A DNA stretch of 5,482 bases, taken from contig JAISPY010000029.1 of the NCBI GenBank assembly GCA_031274565.1, positions 1 to 5,482 of the forward strand, read 5' to 3'. The translations under genes were made by a program, and so were the position numbers. Below the pieces are notes generated by a model. That model made no database searches. It was not told where the DNA came from and saw only the letters and a program-made list of their open reading frames with translations. The first letter of the stretch is position 1. Every line of letters starts with the position of its first letter. The DNA comes from Treponema sp. (GTDB lineage: Bacteria; Spirochaetota; Spirochaetia; Treponematales; Breznakiellaceae). Shown here one piece after another: positions 4,803 through 5,482 of the stretch.

Positions 4803-5291
4803 CTAACGGCGGAACCGGAGGGTACAGGCAGGACATCCCCGGGCAATAGTTTCGGGGAGTTCCAACCTAAGCCCCAGTACTTCCGCAATGCCCCGGTCGC
4901 CGTCCATGGCCATATCACAGAGTAGTGCGCAGGTTTCCTCAGACAAACCCAATTTTTGCCAAGCCGTAAGCAGCGGGCAATAATGAAAATCCACATGGAG
5001 ATGGTCCGTATCTGTACTGATCGGGTCCATGGCAAAGGTGGTAATACTGATATCCGGTAAAAAGACCCTGCTGAAATCCCGGCAGTCTTGGGGATCTCCG
5101 CAGCGCGCCTTGAGCCGCTCTCCCTGGATATGGCCGCATCGTTTGATAGCCCGCCGTATGATAGGTTCCGCCTCAATGCCCGCATGTACGAGTTCTTCAT
5201 AGATAAGGGCCATCCAGGTAGCCCGATGTTCAATCTGCGCTCGATTGACGGCTCCGCACTCATCGGTCGCAGGCGCCTCATGGCTGCTCAT
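4803..5291 (-). CDS. L-2-amino-thiazoline-4-carboxylic acid hydrolase (ATC hydrolase) family protein
   Basis: 162 aa, cytoplasmic by its lack of a signal or membrane segment. The family is named for the bacterial enzyme that opens the ring of L-ATC on the way to cysteine in Pseudomonas; most other members have no proven substrate. Visible family features are an N-terminal helical part with RRAIKRCGHIQGERL (46-60), FHYCPLLTAWQKLGL (102-116) containing the His103-Tyr-Cys-Pro motif, CDMAMDGDRGIAEVLG (125-140) with the Asp-Gly-Asp core, and a C-terminal GCPACTLRFRR (152-162) holding CxxC. The Cys/His/Asp content suggests a thiol or metal site, which is inference. The start at 5291 is backed by GGAAG a few bases upstream; a stop (TAG) lies at 4805-4803. 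It has its own promoter candidate and terminator, so it looks monocistronic. There is no cysteine-pathway gene beside it to support the named reaction. Family call firm, substrate unknown. Confidence 0.85.
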   Translation of the reverse strand: MSSHEAPATDECGAVNRAQIEHRATWMALIYEELVHAGIEAEPIIRRAIKRCGHIQGERLKARCGDPQDCRDFSRVFLPDISITTFAMDPISTDTDHLHVDFHYCPLLTAWQKLGLSEETCALLCDMAMDGDRGIAEVLGLRLELPETIARGCPACTLRFRR

Positions 5292-5318
5292 AGTACTTCC
5301 TTTGTTTTTGCTACTACG

Positions 5319-5347
5319 ATAATACTATGAAGCACCCCCGAACGCAA
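5319..5347 (-). promoter_or_regulatory. Possible promoter of the ATC-hydrolase-family gene
   Basis: On the minus strand TATTAT (5324-5319) is 5 of 6 to the -10 consensus. TTGCGT (5347-5342) lies 17 bp upstream and matches only the first three bases of the -35 box. The start would be near 5312, about 20 nt before the ATG, leaving room for the GGAAG site. Confidence 0.45.
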
Positions 5348-5415
5348 GCGGTCGCACTGCCCCATCAGCAATTTTACTTTTACAAAAAACTAAACCGTTC
5401 ATACCGTACCTATTC

Positions 5416-5481
5416 CTAAAGTGATGGCAATTCTACGATTTTTCCCGTGGCATAGGCAGGCTTTCTTGCAAAATCAGCGAT
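5416..5481 (-). CDS. Possible 3' end of an unidentified gene (runs off right edge)
   Basis: Minus-strand codons from 5481 to the TAG at 5418-5416 form 21 sense codons reading IADFARKPAYA and ending TGKIVELPSL. The composition resembles a real protein C-terminus and the strand matches the gene downstream, 124 bp away. It is too short to identify, and an open stretch of this length is common by chance. The 85 bp between this stop and the promoter candidate contain no clear terminator. Confidence 0.35.
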   Translation of the reverse strand: MADFARKPAYATGKIVELPSL

Positions 5482-5482
5482 G

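Noticed and set aside
4676..5281. 201-aa minus-strand frame overlapping the ATC-hydrolase-family gene
   Set aside because: It is a different frame of the same strand, reads through the terminator at 4746-4772, has arginine/serine-rich shadow composition, and competes with a clear family match.
5424..5482. Plus-strand open frame starting ATGGCAATTCTACG at the right edge
   Set aside because: It has no Shine-Dalgarno sequence or promoter and only 19 codons, and it competes with a minus-strand frame of more protein-like composition.
1..5482. A CRISPR array, defence island, integrase or insertion sequence as the hidden system
   Set aside because: No regularly spaced direct repeats, transposase motifs, terminal repeats with target duplications or defence-family motifs were found on either strand.

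Overview
The window reads as a piece of a spirochaete chromosome, most like the termite-gut or free-living Treponema group. This rests on family resemblance (an enlarged two-domain nucleoside diphosphate kinase, a membrane protein with an M28-like domain, an ATC-hydrolase-family protein), mid-range GC, AT-rich promoters close to the sigma70 consensus, and many intergenic palindromes. It is an impression from the sequence, not a database match. There is no rRNA, tRNA, CRISPR array, intact insertion sequence or phage gene.

Left part (1-1171), all minus strand. The N-terminal 81 codons of a TetR-family regulator run off the left edge. Its promoter is close to consensus (TTGACA, 17 bp, TAGAAT), and a near-perfect 18-bp palindrome in its leader is a likely autoregulatory operator. 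Upstream lies about 650 bp of decayed DNA. A MarR-family gene still has a strong promoter and an intact terminator, but it has a frameshift and has lost its 3' half. Beyond it are an unidentified 32-codon open tail and a three-frame relic that I read as the C-terminus of a DUF362 protein. This looks like an abandoned regulatory or redox locus.

Middle (1172-4617). A 391-aa protein on the plus strand carries two nucleoside-diphosphate-kinase-like halves. Only the second keeps the catalytic NxxH[GA]SDS motif. It converges on a 720-aa minus-strand protein with a signal sequence, a degenerate M28-peptidase-like domain, about eight membrane segments and a soluble C-terminal tail. The 107 bp between the two stop codons is almost entirely three consecutive hairpins, and the outer two enclose the stop codons.

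Right part (4618-5482). A palindromic element resembling the middle hairpin of the convergent region is followed by a bidirectional terminator. Next comes a 162-aa minus-strand protein of the L-2-amino-thiazoline-4-carboxylate hydrolase family with its own putative promoter. The last 66 bases may hold the 3' end of another minus-strand gene. Nothing shows these genes to be one pathway; most look like single-gene transcription units separated by terminators.
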